Assembly (NCBI GenBank): GCA_937888895.1
Contig: CALASV010000153.1
Coordinates: 1 to 5,759 of the forward strand
Direction: 5' to 3'
Origin: an uncultured Clostridia bacterium
GTDB taxonomy: Bacteria > Bacillota > Clostridia > Lachnospirales > Lachnospiraceae
Length of the DNA: 5,759 nucleotides
Part shown: positions 1-5,759 of the stretch, one piece after another
Layout: each line of letters opens with the position of its first letter
Numbering within the stretch: the first letter of the stretch is position 1
Position numbers and translations under genes: made by a program
Notes under the pieces: model-generated
What the model saw: the letters and a program-made list of their open reading frames with translations, nothing else
What the model was told of the DNA's origin: nothing
The model's database searches: none

Positions 1-8
1 TTTAAAAG

Positions 9-16
9 AAAGGTGG
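9..16 (+). promoter_or_regulatory. Ribosome binding site deciding the SH3 gene start
   Basis: AAAGGTGG lies 5 bases before ATG 22. It overlaps the alternative GTG at 13, which therefore is unlikely to be used. Confidence 0.75.
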
Positions 17-21
17 TAACA

Positions 22-507
22 ATGAAAAAGGTAGCAATATGTTTTATGTTTTTAATAATAATAGTAGGTGGAGTAGCAGGCTATTTTTTTATAAAGGATT
101 TAAAAGAAAAGGGAAGGATAGAGGAAATAAAAAAAGGATGGTATGTTGAAATTACATATAAAGAACCTATTAGAGTTAGAAGTATTCCAAGTACAACTGG
201 GGAAGAAATTGGTACTGTAAAAAAAGGAGAAGTATATAAAGTTTTAGATATTAATACTAAAAGTAGTGCATATTATTGGTATAAAATAGAATTTGAAGAT
301 ACTGAGGGATGGATTGCATCAGGCAAAAAAAATCATTGGGTAAATGATTTTAATAATCCAAATGATATTGCAACTCCAGTTATTAAATATCACGAAGATG
401 TATATAAAGTAGTAAGTATAAAAGATATAAATTATAAACATTTAGAAATAGTTGAAGATACAAAAGATTATAAAATAGAATTTAAAAATAAAAACGAAGA
501 TTATTAA
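22..507 (+). CDS. Membrane-anchored SH3b-domain protein, possibly C-terminally truncated
   Basis: A 161-residue protein. Residues 4-24 form one hydrophobic segment after a Lys-Lys start, giving an N-terminal membrane anchor or uncleaved signal with the rest outside the cell; there is no convincing lipobox (the only early Cys is residue 7). Residues about 48-100 look like a bacterial SH3 (SH3b) domain: IRVRSIPSTTGEEIGTV, then KKGEVYKVLD, then YYWYKIEF and the closing EGWIAS. Such domains often bind cell-wall peptide or serve as extracellular adaptors; no catalytic domain is present. Residues about 111-161 (ATPVIKYHEDVYKVVSIKDI onward) resemble the beginning of an Ig-like beta-sandwich seen after SH3 domains in larger clostridial surface proteins, but the protein stops soon after, so it may be shortened. 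ATG at 22 is preferred over the in-frame GTG at 13 because the latter lies inside the ribosome binding site. The family is clear; the specific role is unknown. Confidence 0.8.
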   Translation: MKKVAICFMFLIIIVGGVAGYFFIKDLKEKGRIEEIKKGWYVEITYKEPIRVRSIPSTTGEEIGTVKKGEVYKVLDINTKSSAYYWYKIEFEDTEGWIASGKKNHWVNDFNNPNDIATPVIKYHEDVYKVVSIKDINYKHLEIVEDTKDYKIEFKNKNEDY

Positions 508-966
508 TCAAAAAGTACTATCAAAAATAGCACCCTTAATAGTTGCCTCTTTAAAGTATATATCTTTAAAAACTGCTCCTGCAAAATCCGTTCCTGTAAA
601 AGTTACATTTTCAAAAGTTACATTTTGGAAAATTACATTAGAAAAATCTGCACCTGTTAAATTGACATTACTAAAATCTACATCTTGTAAAGTCAAATTA
701 GAAAAATTTGCACCTGTTAAATTAGTATCACTAAAACACGCACCTCTTAAATTAGCACCAGAAAAATTTGTTCCTTTTGCACTACTTTCCTGCCAATCAG
801 TTTGTTCTAAATTCGCACCATCAAGACATACACTATTTATCTCTGTTGATAATAATTCTATATTTTCCATATTTGCACCACTAAATTCAGCATTATTTGC
901 CTTAAAAGTCAAACTACTATATGTTTTAGATTCTTTTTCTTCTTGTATTTGTTCTCCTACTGGCAT
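508..966 (-). CDS. Pentapeptide-repeat protein (small, complete)
   Basis: A 152-residue protein, nearly all pentapeptide repeat. From about residue 24 to 150 a hydrophobic residue (F, L, M, I, W) falls at almost every fifth position (28, 33, 38, 43, 48, 53, 58, 68, 73 ... 148), about 25 pentapeptides in the A(D/N)LXX style, such as GANLEQTDW, GANLRGACF and GADFSN. This predicts a right-handed quadrilateral beta-helix of about six coils. Residues 1-20 are a charged, non-repeat leader, and the C-terminus ends inside the repeat with no helical cap. There is no signal peptide. Pentapeptide proteins range from gyrase-binding DNA mimics to secreted effectors and scaffolds; sequence alone does not choose. 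The start at 966 is chosen for its strong AAGGAG at 5-base spacing; ATG 993 and TTG 1023 are in frame upstream but have no good ribosome binding site. The stop abuts the stop of the convergent SH3 gene. Confidence 0.85.
   Translation of the reverse strand: MPVGEQIQEEKESKTYSSLTFKANNAEFSGANMENIELLSTEINSVCLDGANLEQTDWQESSAKGTNFSGANLRGACFSDTNLTGANFSNLTLQDVDFSNVNLTGADFSNVIFQNVTFENVTFTGTDFAGAVFKDIYFKEATIKGAIFDSTF
598..627. repeat. 15-bp tandem duplication inside the pentapeptide gene
   Basis: AAAAGTTACATTTTC at 598-612 is followed directly by AAAAGTTACATTTTG at 613-627, identical except for the last base. In protein terms this is one pentapeptide copied in frame (NVTFE then NVTFT), so the repeat protein appears to grow or shrink by whole pentapeptide units. 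Confidence 0.8.
637..783. repeat. 60-bp periodic internal repeat (one beta-helix coil)
   Basis: The 27 bases at 637-663 recur at 697-723 with a single mismatch, exactly 60 bp apart, and the shared GAAAAATTTG core appears again at 761-770, another 60 bp on. Sixty bases encode 20 residues, or four pentapeptides, which is one full turn of the predicted beta-helix. This suggests duplication of whole coils. Confidence 0.7.
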
Positions 967-971
967 TTTTT

Positions 972-977
972 CTCCTT
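972..977 (-). promoter_or_regulatory. Ribosome binding site of the pentapeptide gene
   Basis: On the minus strand AAGGAG sits 5 bases before ATG 966. It is the reason for choosing this start over the in-frame ATG at 993 (which would add MFSRRKGEK) and the TTG at 1023. Confidence 0.75.
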
Positions 978-1033
978 TTCTGCGAGAAAACATTCCGAAT
1001 ACTTCACACTTATTTATAGTCAATCAGATATTC

Positions 1034-1145
1034 GTAATTCGCTTCGCTATTTACTCATAACCGAATAGCTACTACCGTAGCTCATAAAATAAGTCCTAGA
1101 CCCACCACTTAGTGCTTTATGCACTTGAAGTGAAGGGACTTATTT
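1034..1145. repeat. Cluster of inverted repeats, probable structured intergenic element
   Basis: Three hairpins lie side by side between two minus-strand genes. The first, 1034-1054, is imperfect: GTAATTCGC, loop TTC, GCTATTTAC, with two mismatches. The second, 1067-1082, is perfect: AGCTAC, loop TACC, GTAGCT. The third, 1087-1145, has perfect 10-bp outer arms (AAATAAGTCC at 1087-1096, GGACTTATTT at 1136-1145) enclosing a second nested stem of CACTTAGTGC (1106-1115) against GCACT (1121-1125) plus AAGTG (1128-1132), with a 2-base bulge and a TTTAT loop. CTCATAA occurs twice, at 1054 and 1081. The density of pairing implies a transcribed structured RNA or a small dispersed repeat of this genome. 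No direct target-site duplication is seen around the outer arms. It matches no riboswitch I recognise. Confidence 0.6.
1087..1145 (-). terminator. Possible terminator of the AAA+ ATPase gene
   Basis: The nested hairpin begins 8 bases past the ATPase stop codon. Read leftward, its outer arm ends in CTTATTT and is followed by TATGAG, giving a U-rich but interrupted tail. The position and stem strength fit a factor-independent terminator; the long inner part (39 bases between the outer arms) and the weak U-run are atypical. Confidence 0.4.
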
Positions 1146-1152
1146 GATTCAG

Positions 1153-3336
1153 TTAAAACAATACTTCATATTCTCCAAAATCAGAAGCTATCAATAACTT
1201 TCCATTTTTCTGAAAATTATTTTTTATTGCCTGTATAATATAATAATTAGAAATTGCTTTATTATCAGCAATTGCCATATGTGCCGCATTAATCAAAATC
1301 TCTTTTATCGCACTTCCAGACAATTCAAAATTAGTCGCAAAAAACGAAAGGTCTATCGTATCTTTTACCTTTGCTTCTTTTGGAAGCATACTTTTCCACA
1401 ACTCATATCTTATATCGGCAGAAGGCAATGAAAAATTAACTATAAAGCGAATACGTCGTTTAAAGGCATCATCCATATTGTTTAGATAATTTGTTGCAAG
1501 TATAGAAATACCTTCATAATCTTCTAATTTTTGCAGTAAATAGGCTGTTTCCATATTCGCATTTCTGTCATGAGAATCTTTTACTTCCGAACGCTTTGCA
1601 AATAAGGAGTCTGCTTCATCAAAAAATAATAAAGCATTGATATTTTTTGCTTTTTCAAACAATTTCCCGATATTTTTTTCCGTTTCACCAATATATTTAC
1701 TTACCATCTGTGAAATATCAATACGATATAAATCAAGCCCCAATTCATTTGCCATCACTTGTGCTGCCATCGTTTTCCCTGTTCCTGGTGTTCCATAAAA
1801 TAAAGCAGAAATTCCCCTTCCATACGGCATCTTTTTACCAAATCCCCACTCTTCTTCTAATATACCTCTATTTTTTAATTGATTACAAATCAACTTCATT
1901 TGTTTCTTCTGTTCTTCTTCCACTACCAAATCGTCCCATGTAAATACTGCATTGATAAGTGTTGCCATATTTCCTAATTGATTTGCATTTTGTTGATGTA
2001 CAGCAAACACAATATCCTGTTGCATAATTGCTTTTCTATTTTCGCTACAACACTTTAACCATGCTGTTGCTAATACTTCTTGAATGCTTTTTGGAGTCAA
2101 TAAATATTTGCTAGATATCAAGTTCCATAATATTTCTTTTTCCACTACATAATTCAAACTAAAAACATTCCATAATGTAGTTCTCTCTTTTACCGAAAGC
2201 ATTGGCAATTCTATACTAAATCTATTCACAAAAATTTGCTTCATTTTAGGTAATTTTTGTGAAGATAACAAAAAAAACAATTGAAAATGCGTTTGAGCAT
2301 ATTGTAATACTTCCTCTAATAAAACTTCTTCTTCCTTTATTTCATAAAGAAAACAAACAATCGCATCCGATAAAGAAGCTTCTAAAAAAATATTATCTAA
2401 CCATTCTTCTTTCTCTTCTTTATATTTTGCTAAAAGACAAATGTCAATAAATAATAAGGAAATACCAAATTGGTTTGCTACATATTTTAGTATTGTCTTT
2501 TTTCCTATTCCCTTTACACCAACTAAATTAATAACCGTAGCTACCGAAGAAGCACAATACTTTTGCAACAATTGACATACATTTTGTGCAACCTCTTGAT
2601 GTATATCTAATGTAATCTTCCTTGCGTTTGTGCTAGAAAACAATTCTCCTATCTGTGCAATATTCTTTTCTATAGCATCATCACCAAATAAATATTTTGC
2701 CACTCTTTTTTTTACATATAATTCTTCACTATATACATTTTTTACTTTAAGCATTGTCTTTGATTTTTTCAGAAGGAATCGTTCTAAATTACTTTCTTCA
2801 TCTGCAAGAATCGTCCAATCTTTCATAGAAAATGAACGAAATGACTCCATAATTGCTATGGCAATTCCCTTTGTTGGTGCCTGCCTAATTTGATTATGGT
2901 CTATTGCACCATAAATCAGTTCGTATTTTTTATCATATTCTACTGCTAATGCTAACAACAAACAAATCACTTCGATATTAGACAAATGAAATTCCTCTAC
3001 TATATAAGTAAACCTTAAAAATACATTATTTTTACTTAAATTAGAGCGTTGTAATAAATGTACTCTTATTTTTGCTATATCTTCTCGTACTTCTCTTAAT
3101 AATTCCATATGTGAATCTTGCAATTCATAAGAAGTTAATGCCATGAGAACATCATCTTTGGGAACGGGAACACCTTTTAATAAACTACCTTTTATTTCTT
3201 TCCCTGATGCTTGAAAACTAACTACAATATTTAATAAAACATCTAAAAAACAAAATAACTCTTTTATTTGCTCCTCAGAAGTTTTATAACTCGTTTGTGC
3301 TACTTCTTTTAAAAAATATTTCTCATAATATGCCAT
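1153..3336 (-). CDS. Double AAA+ ATPase, resembling eCIS (Afp15/Pvc15-type) ATPases
   Basis: A 727-residue cytosolic ATPase. Residues about 104-165 (FHLSNIEVICLLLALA, then EYDKKYELIYG) match, from memory, the winged-helix-like N-terminal domain of ATPases encoded in extracellular contractile injection system loci. A first P-loop domain follows: GVKGIGKKT at 273-281, but its Walker B strand (AIVCFLYEI, 325-333) lacks the Asp-Glu pair, so it is probably inactive. The C-terminal AAA+ domain is complete: GTPGTGKT 515-522, LLFFDEAD 569-576 (D573, E574), sensor-1 Asn 616 in ILATN, arginines 627, 628 and 630 in KRRIR, and a GSAIK sensor-2 motif at 674-678. It should remodel or disassemble a protein complex using ATP. 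ATG 3336 is the only usual start codon between the upstream in-frame stop (3367-3369) and residue 65; its nearest AGGAG is unusually far (19 bases). No injection-system structural gene is visible nearby, so it could also be an orphan AAA+ ATPase. The AAA+ call is firm; the eCIS link is an inference. Confidence 0.88.
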   Translation of the reverse strand: MAYYEKYFLKEVAQTSYKTSEEQIKELFCFLDVLLNIVVSFQASGKEIKGSLLKGVPVPKDDVLMALTSYELQDSHMELLREVREDIAKIRVHLLQRSNLSKNNVFLRFTYIVEEFHLSNIEVICLLLALAVEYDKKYELIYGAIDHNQIRQAPTKGIAIAIMESFRSFSMKDWTILADEESNLERFLLKKSKTMLKVKNVYSEELYVKKRVAKYLFGDDAIEKNIAQIGELFSSTNARKITLDIHQEVAQNVCQLLQKYCASSVATVINLVGVKGIGKKTILKYVANQFGISLLFIDICLLAKYKEEKEEWLDNIFLEASLSDAIVCFLYEIKEEEVLLEEVLQYAQTHFQLFFLLSSQKLPKMKQIFVNRFSIELPMLSVKERTTLWNVFSLNYVVEKEILWNLISSKYLLTPKSIQEVLATAWLKCCSENRKAIMQQDIVFAVHQQNANQLGNMATLINAVFTWDDLVVEEEQKKQMKLICNQLKNRGILEEEWGFGKKMPYGRGISALFYGTPGTGKTMAAQVMANELGLDLYRIDISQMVSKYIGETEKNIGKLFEKAKNINALLFFDEADSLFAKRSEVKDSHDRNANMETAYLLQKLEDYEGISILATNYLNNMDDAFKRRIRFIVNFSLPSADIRYELWKSMLPKEAKVKDTIDLSFFATNFELSGSAIKEILINAAHMAIADNKAISNYYIIQAIKNNFQKNGKLLIASDFGEYEVLF

Positions 3337-3349
3337 AAAAATCTTAACT

Positions 3350-3416
3350 ATCTTACTCCTATTCTCCTACCATAAAAACGTATACCTGCTATATAATCAT
3401 CTATCAATCTTACTCC
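3350..3416 (-). repeat. Direct repeat GGAGTAAGAT upstream of the ATPase
   Basis: Read leftward, GGAGTAAGAT occurs at 3407-3416 and again at 3350-3359, 57 bases apart, both in the 133-bp gap before the ATPase start. The second copy contains the only AGGAG-like ribosome binding sequence, 19 bases from the ATG. It could be an operator pair or chance. Confidence 0.35.
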
Positions 3417-3418
3417 AA
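3390..3418 (-). promoter_or_regulatory. Possible promoter of the AAA+ ATPase gene
   Basis: On the minus strand TTGGAG (3413-3418) and TATATA (3390-3395) are separated by 17 bases, which would place transcription start near 3383 with a leader of about 47 bases. Each hexamer is only a partial match to consensus in AT-rich DNA, so support is weak. The 10-base sequence GGAGTAAGAT overlaps the -35 (3407-3416) and recurs at 3350-3359. Confidence 0.3.
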
Positions 3419-3469
3419 GTCTTATCATATATCCAAAACTCAATACTTCGCCAAAAAATCGACATTTCC

Positions 3470-5143
3470 TCAACCAATCAATACTGTTTTTCCTTGAAAT
3501 GCAAATCCATATTTCCGAATTTGCTCTCTCTGAAATCCTTTTGCTAATAATACTGTTTCATATTGCTTTTCTTCGATTTGGGCTAATGCTGATTTTAGAG
3601 TATCTTGCAAACTTTCCTCCTCATCGCCATCATACACTTTAAATTCCATTAAAAATGCTTCTTTTGTCTTATCTTTTGGTTCTAACATCACATCATATCT
3701 TCCATAACCACTTTCTCGATTCGAAGTAAGGTAATAATCTTCCATCAATTCTGTTAGAAGTCCTAACACAAAACCATGATAAAATCGTTCAGGTTCTTTT
3801 GTCCCTGTATCAAAATAACTAAAAATATTCTTTGTCATATAGTTCATATAAATGTTCATTTCTTTTATATTTCCACAAAGCATCGCTTTGATAAAATCAT
3901 GATACGAAGATTCTGTCTTTCCAAACCAATCATGCACCATTCCAACAAACATATCAAATACTTCACCATTCGTTAAAGAAAGTGTATATTTTCTTCGTCT
4001 TCCTGCTCTTTTTGTTTCCTCTTTTTCTACTACTTTTAAATATCCACTCGCAAGTAATAAACTCCATATCGCAGTTTCATTTTCATCTAATACAGAATAC
4101 ACAAGTTGCTCGTCTACCACACATTGTATACTTTCTCTATTTAACAATGTTTCTAACTCTGTTTTGATGTGTCGATTCCCTTCTCTTAACAATTTACTCA
4201 CTAAACGATTGCTACTTGTATTTGCCCAATACGCATCATATGTTTTCTTATCTAAAAAATTTAAAATAGACCATGGATTATAAATATCCGTATGTCCTCC
4301 AAATGTAAAACCATTATACCATTCTTTGACATCCTGTTGTTCTGCCTCAAGTCCATATTCTTCTAGTGCTTGAAATACTTCTGCCTCTGTAAATCCAAAC
4401 ATTGTTGCATATTTATTAGATGTTGTTGTTACTACTTCTAAATGATTTAAATCAGAAAAAATAGACTCTTTACTTACTCTTGTAATTCCTGTCATGATTG
4501 CTCGTTCTAAATAAGGGTTTGTTTTAAAAGTAGAATTAAATAAATTTCTAATAAAAGAAACCAACTCATCCCAATATCCATATATATATGCTTCTTGCAT
4601 TGGTGTATCGTACTCATCTAATAAAATAATCACTTTTTTTTCATAATATCTACTTAAAAACTCAGATAATTTATGAATTGCCATAGAAGCTACAAATTCT
4701 TCCATCTCCATATTAATTGATGAAAAATACGCCTTTTCACTCTCTGTCAAAATATTACTTTCCAAAAGAAAATAATATTTATTATACAATGCTACAATGG
4801 TCTGAAAAATTTGCATTTTTGTCGCATAATAACTAGATTCCTTTATATTCGCAAAAGATAAACTAATAACAGGATACATACCTTGTAAGTTTCTATATTC
4901 CTCATCTTCCCAAATAGAAAGCCCTTCAAATAAACTTCCTTTTCCTGCATAATTTACAGAAAAAAATTGTTCCAACATACTCATATTTAATGTTTTTCCA
5001 AAACGACGAGGTCTAGTAATTAAAGTAACACTATCTCCACTTTTCCACCATTCTTTAATAAAGGATGTTTTATCTATATAAAAATAATTTCCTTCTCTAA
5101 TATCAGAAAAACTTTGTAAACCAATTGCTACTGTTCTAATCAT
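3470..5143 (-). CDS. AAA-ATPase-like protein with C-terminal PD-(D/E)XK nuclease domain
   Basis: A 557-residue protein of the family with an AAA-ATPase-like N-terminal domain and a PD-(D/E)XK C-terminal domain, of normal length for that family. The N-terminus has the family opening (IGLQSFSDIRE, then YFYIDKT), a variant P-loop RPRRFGKTLN at 44-53, a Walker B strand VIILLDEYDTP at 171-181 (D176, E177), a TGITRVS segment at 218-224, SIFSDLNHL at 227-235 and WYNGF at 275-279. The C-terminal nuclease fold shows GYGRYDVML with D484, then AFLMEFKV with E500 and K502, so the predicted metal-binding residues are all present. ATG 5143 is preceded by AGGAAA at short spacing. These proteins are abundant and often multi-copy in Lachnospiraceae and Bacteroidetes; their substrate is not established, though the nuclease fold suggests DNA. 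It lies 133 bp before the ATPase and 104 bp after a pentapeptide gene, so it probably has its own transcription unit. Confidence 0.9.
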   Translation of the reverse strand: MIRTVAIGLQSFSDIREGNYFYIDKTSFIKEWWKSGDSVTLITRPRRFGKTLNMSMLEQFFSVNYAGKGSLFEGLSIWEDEEYRNLQGMYPVISLSFANIKESSYYATKMQIFQTIVALYNKYYFLLESNILTESEKAYFSSINMEMEEFVASMAIHKLSEFLSRYYEKKVIILLDEYDTPMQEAYIYGYWDELVSFIRNLFNSTFKTNPYLERAIMTGITRVSKESIFSDLNHLEVVTTTSNKYATMFGFTEAEVFQALEEYGLEAEQQDVKEWYNGFTFGGHTDIYNPWSILNFLDKKTYDAYWANTSSNRLVSKLLREGNRHIKTELETLLNRESIQCVVDEQLVYSVLDENETAIWSLLLASGYLKVVEKEETKRAGRRRKYTLSLTNGEVFDMFVGMVHDWFGKTESSYHDFIKAMLCGNIKEMNIYMNYMTKNIFSYFDTGTKEPERFYHGFVLGLLTELMEDYYLTSNRESGYGRYDVMLEPKDKTKEAFLMEFKVYDGDEEESLQDTLKSALAQIEEKQYETVLLAKGFQREQIRKYGFAFQGKTVLIG

Positions 5144-5147
5144 ATAG

Positions 5148-5153
5148 TTTCCT
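5148..5153 (-). promoter_or_regulatory. Ribosome binding site of the AAA/nuclease gene
   Basis: AGGAAA lies 4 bases upstream of ATG 5143 on the minus strand; a second purine-rich stretch, AAGGAAAGG, lies just before it (5155-5163). This supports the annotated start. Confidence 0.55.
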
Positions 5154-5178
5154 GCCTTTCCTTACTGCAACATCAAAA

Positions 5179-5207
5179 ATTTTAAGACATATTATTTTTC
5201 TTCAAAA
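5179..5207 (-). promoter_or_regulatory. Possible promoter of the AAA/nuclease gene
   Basis: On the minus strand TAAAAT (5179-5184) lies 17 bases after TTTTGA (5202-5207), or 15 after the alternative TTGAAG (5200-5205). This would give a leader of about 30 bases before ATG 5143. The -35 is a poor match and the region is AT-rich, so this is a candidate only. Confidence 0.25.
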
Positions 5208-5235
5208 AATATAAGATTACTGATGACTTCCATAT
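5204..5235 (-). terminator. Weak terminator-like hairpin after the second pentapeptide gene
   Basis: Read leftward, ATAT (5232-5235) and AAG (5227-5229), separated by a 2-base bulge, can pair with CTTATAT (5209-5215) across an 11-base loop, followed by a run of T. The stem is short and AT-rich, so the call is tentative; it lies 12 bases past the stop codon at 5248, where a terminator would be expected. Confidence 0.3.
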
Positions 5236-5247
5236 ACTTCTAGCAAT

Positions 5248-5759
5248 TTAATTCCACTCTACTTCTTTAAAAATTCGTTCTCCATATTTATTTCTTAAAT
5301 AAGTGCGTTGTGTTTCACTAAGTTCTGCTTGACCTATATTGATTGCTTTATCCAAATTTCTTGCCTTTTCTAAATTATCTACATCTTTTAACTCTGCTCT
5401 CACTAAAAGTGCTTTTTCTAAATTGACATCTTCAAAATCCACATTATTAAATTGGGTTGCATAAAATCGTGCACTTCTTAAATCTCGTCCATAAAAATCT
5501 ATATTACTTAACCTATTACTACCAAAATTTGCTTGTTCTAATTTTGTATTTTTAAAATTTAAGTTGTCCCATTTTCCTATAAATTCTACTTGCCTTGCAT
5601 CTGCACCTGTGAAATTTACTTTCTTAGCTCCACCTGAATTTGACATCGTTGCTTTATTTAAATAGGCATCCTTCAAATCCATTTTATCCATTTCTGCAAA
5701 TGATAAATATAATTGTTCCGCTTTTGAATAGTTCTCAATTTCAGCATAACTATATGCTA
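5248..5759 (-). CDS. Second pentapeptide-repeat protein, 5' end outside the window
   Basis: The gene ends at TAA 5248-5250 and its frame stays open through the right edge, so it is partial. ATG 5691 could give a 147-residue protein but has no ribosome binding site, and the frame continues at least 22 residues upstream (AYSYAEIENYSKAEQLYLSF then AE), a charged, helix-like stretch that may belong to a TPR-type or linker segment. Counting from that Met, pentapeptide spacing is visible at residues about 6-16 and 27-101 with central residues such as F27, F37, F46, L51, F56, F66, L71, F76, F81, F86, L91 and L96, including GADARQVEF and KLEQANF. From about residue 105 to the end (NLEKARNLDKAIN, then LSETQRTYLRNKYGERIF) the protein becomes helical, a likely C-terminal cap. 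It is more divergent than the pentapeptide protein at 508-966 and not a simple copy of it. Function is unknown; binding or scaffold roles are possible. Confidence 0.8.
   Translation of the reverse strand, partial: AYSYAEIENYSKAEQLYLSFAEMDKMDLKDAYLNKATMSNSGGAKKVNFTGADARQVEFIGKWDNLNFKNTKLEQANFGSNRLSNIDFYGRDLRSARFYATQFNNVDFEDVNLEKALLVRAELKDVDNLEKARNLDKAINIGQAELSETQRTYLRNKYGERIFKEVEWN

Noticed and set aside
508..1023. Longer pentapeptide protein starting at TTG 1023 or ATG 993
   Set aside because: Neither start has a good ribosome binding site, whereas ATG 966 has AAGGAG at ideal spacing. The ATG at 993 remains a minor possibility.
662..1060. Plus-strand open frame of 132 codons opposite the pentapeptide gene
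   Set aside because: Its regular KLAPEKF-like pattern is only the antisense reading of the pentapeptide repeat, and no ribosome binding site precedes it.
1087..1145. Miniature transposable element bounded by 10-bp terminal inverted repeats
   Set aside because: No target-site duplication flanks the arms, and the nested inner stem fits a transcribed hairpin better.
1647..2893. Plus-strand open frames opposite the ATPase (1647-1943, 2259-2450, 2630-2893)
   Set aside because: They lie wholly antisense to a well-supported ATPase and encode low-complexity, hydrophobic or Lys-rich peptides with no recognisable domain.
3337..3469. Factor-independent terminator after the AAA/nuclease gene
   Set aside because: A T-run (3454-3459 region, read leftward) follows the stop, but only a 3-bp TCG/CGA pairing surrounds it, too weak for a terminator stem.
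3776..4167. Plus-strand open frames opposite the AAA/nuclease gene
   Set aside because: They are antisense to conserved nuclease and linker regions and have no domain or ribosome binding site of their own.
1..5759. CRISPR array, tRNA or rRNA genes, insertion sequence transposase
   Set aside because: No evenly spaced repeat-spacer pattern, cloverleaf or transposase-like frame was seen on either strand.

Overview
The window is low-GC DNA with Firmicutes-style ribosome binding sites (AAGGAG, AGGTGG). Together with the gene families present (an AAA-ATPase-like/PD-(D/E)XK protein, an SH3b-domain membrane protein, pentapeptide-repeat proteins), it suggests a gut-type Clostridia, probably Lachnospiraceae. 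That assignment is inferred from composition and recalled family distribution, not from a search.

Layout, left to right: (1) a short plus-strand gene (22-507) for an N-terminally anchored SH3b protein; (2) a convergent minus-strand pentapeptide-repeat protein (508-966) whose stop codon directly abuts the stop of the SH3 gene; (3) a 186-bp gap holding a cluster of inverted repeats (1034-1145), probably a terminator or dispersed structured element; (4) a large minus-strand AAA+ ATPase (1153-3336) with a degenerate first P-loop domain and an intact C-terminal AAA+ domain, resembling the ATPases of extracellular contractile injection systems (eCIS, Afp15/Pvc15 type); (5) a minus-strand AAA-ATPase-like protein with an apparently intact C-terminal PD-(D/E)XK nuclease domain (3470-5143); (6) the 3' part of a second, different pentapeptide-repeat protein (5248 to the window edge), whose frame is still open at base 5759.

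Apart from the SH3 gene, everything is transcribed leftward, but the gaps of 104, 133 and 186 bp, each with a possible promoter or terminator, argue for separate units rather than one tight operon. No eCIS sheath, tube, baseplate or spike gene is visible, so the link of the ATPase to an injection system rests on its own sequence. The most interesting reading is an eCIS-type remodelling ATPase set among pentapeptide-repeat proteins and a nuclease-like protein; the flanks would have to be read to tell a system edge from an accessory gene cluster. Other points worth checking are the structured repeat between genes 2 and 3 and the apparent truncation of the SH3 protein exactly at the convergent junction.
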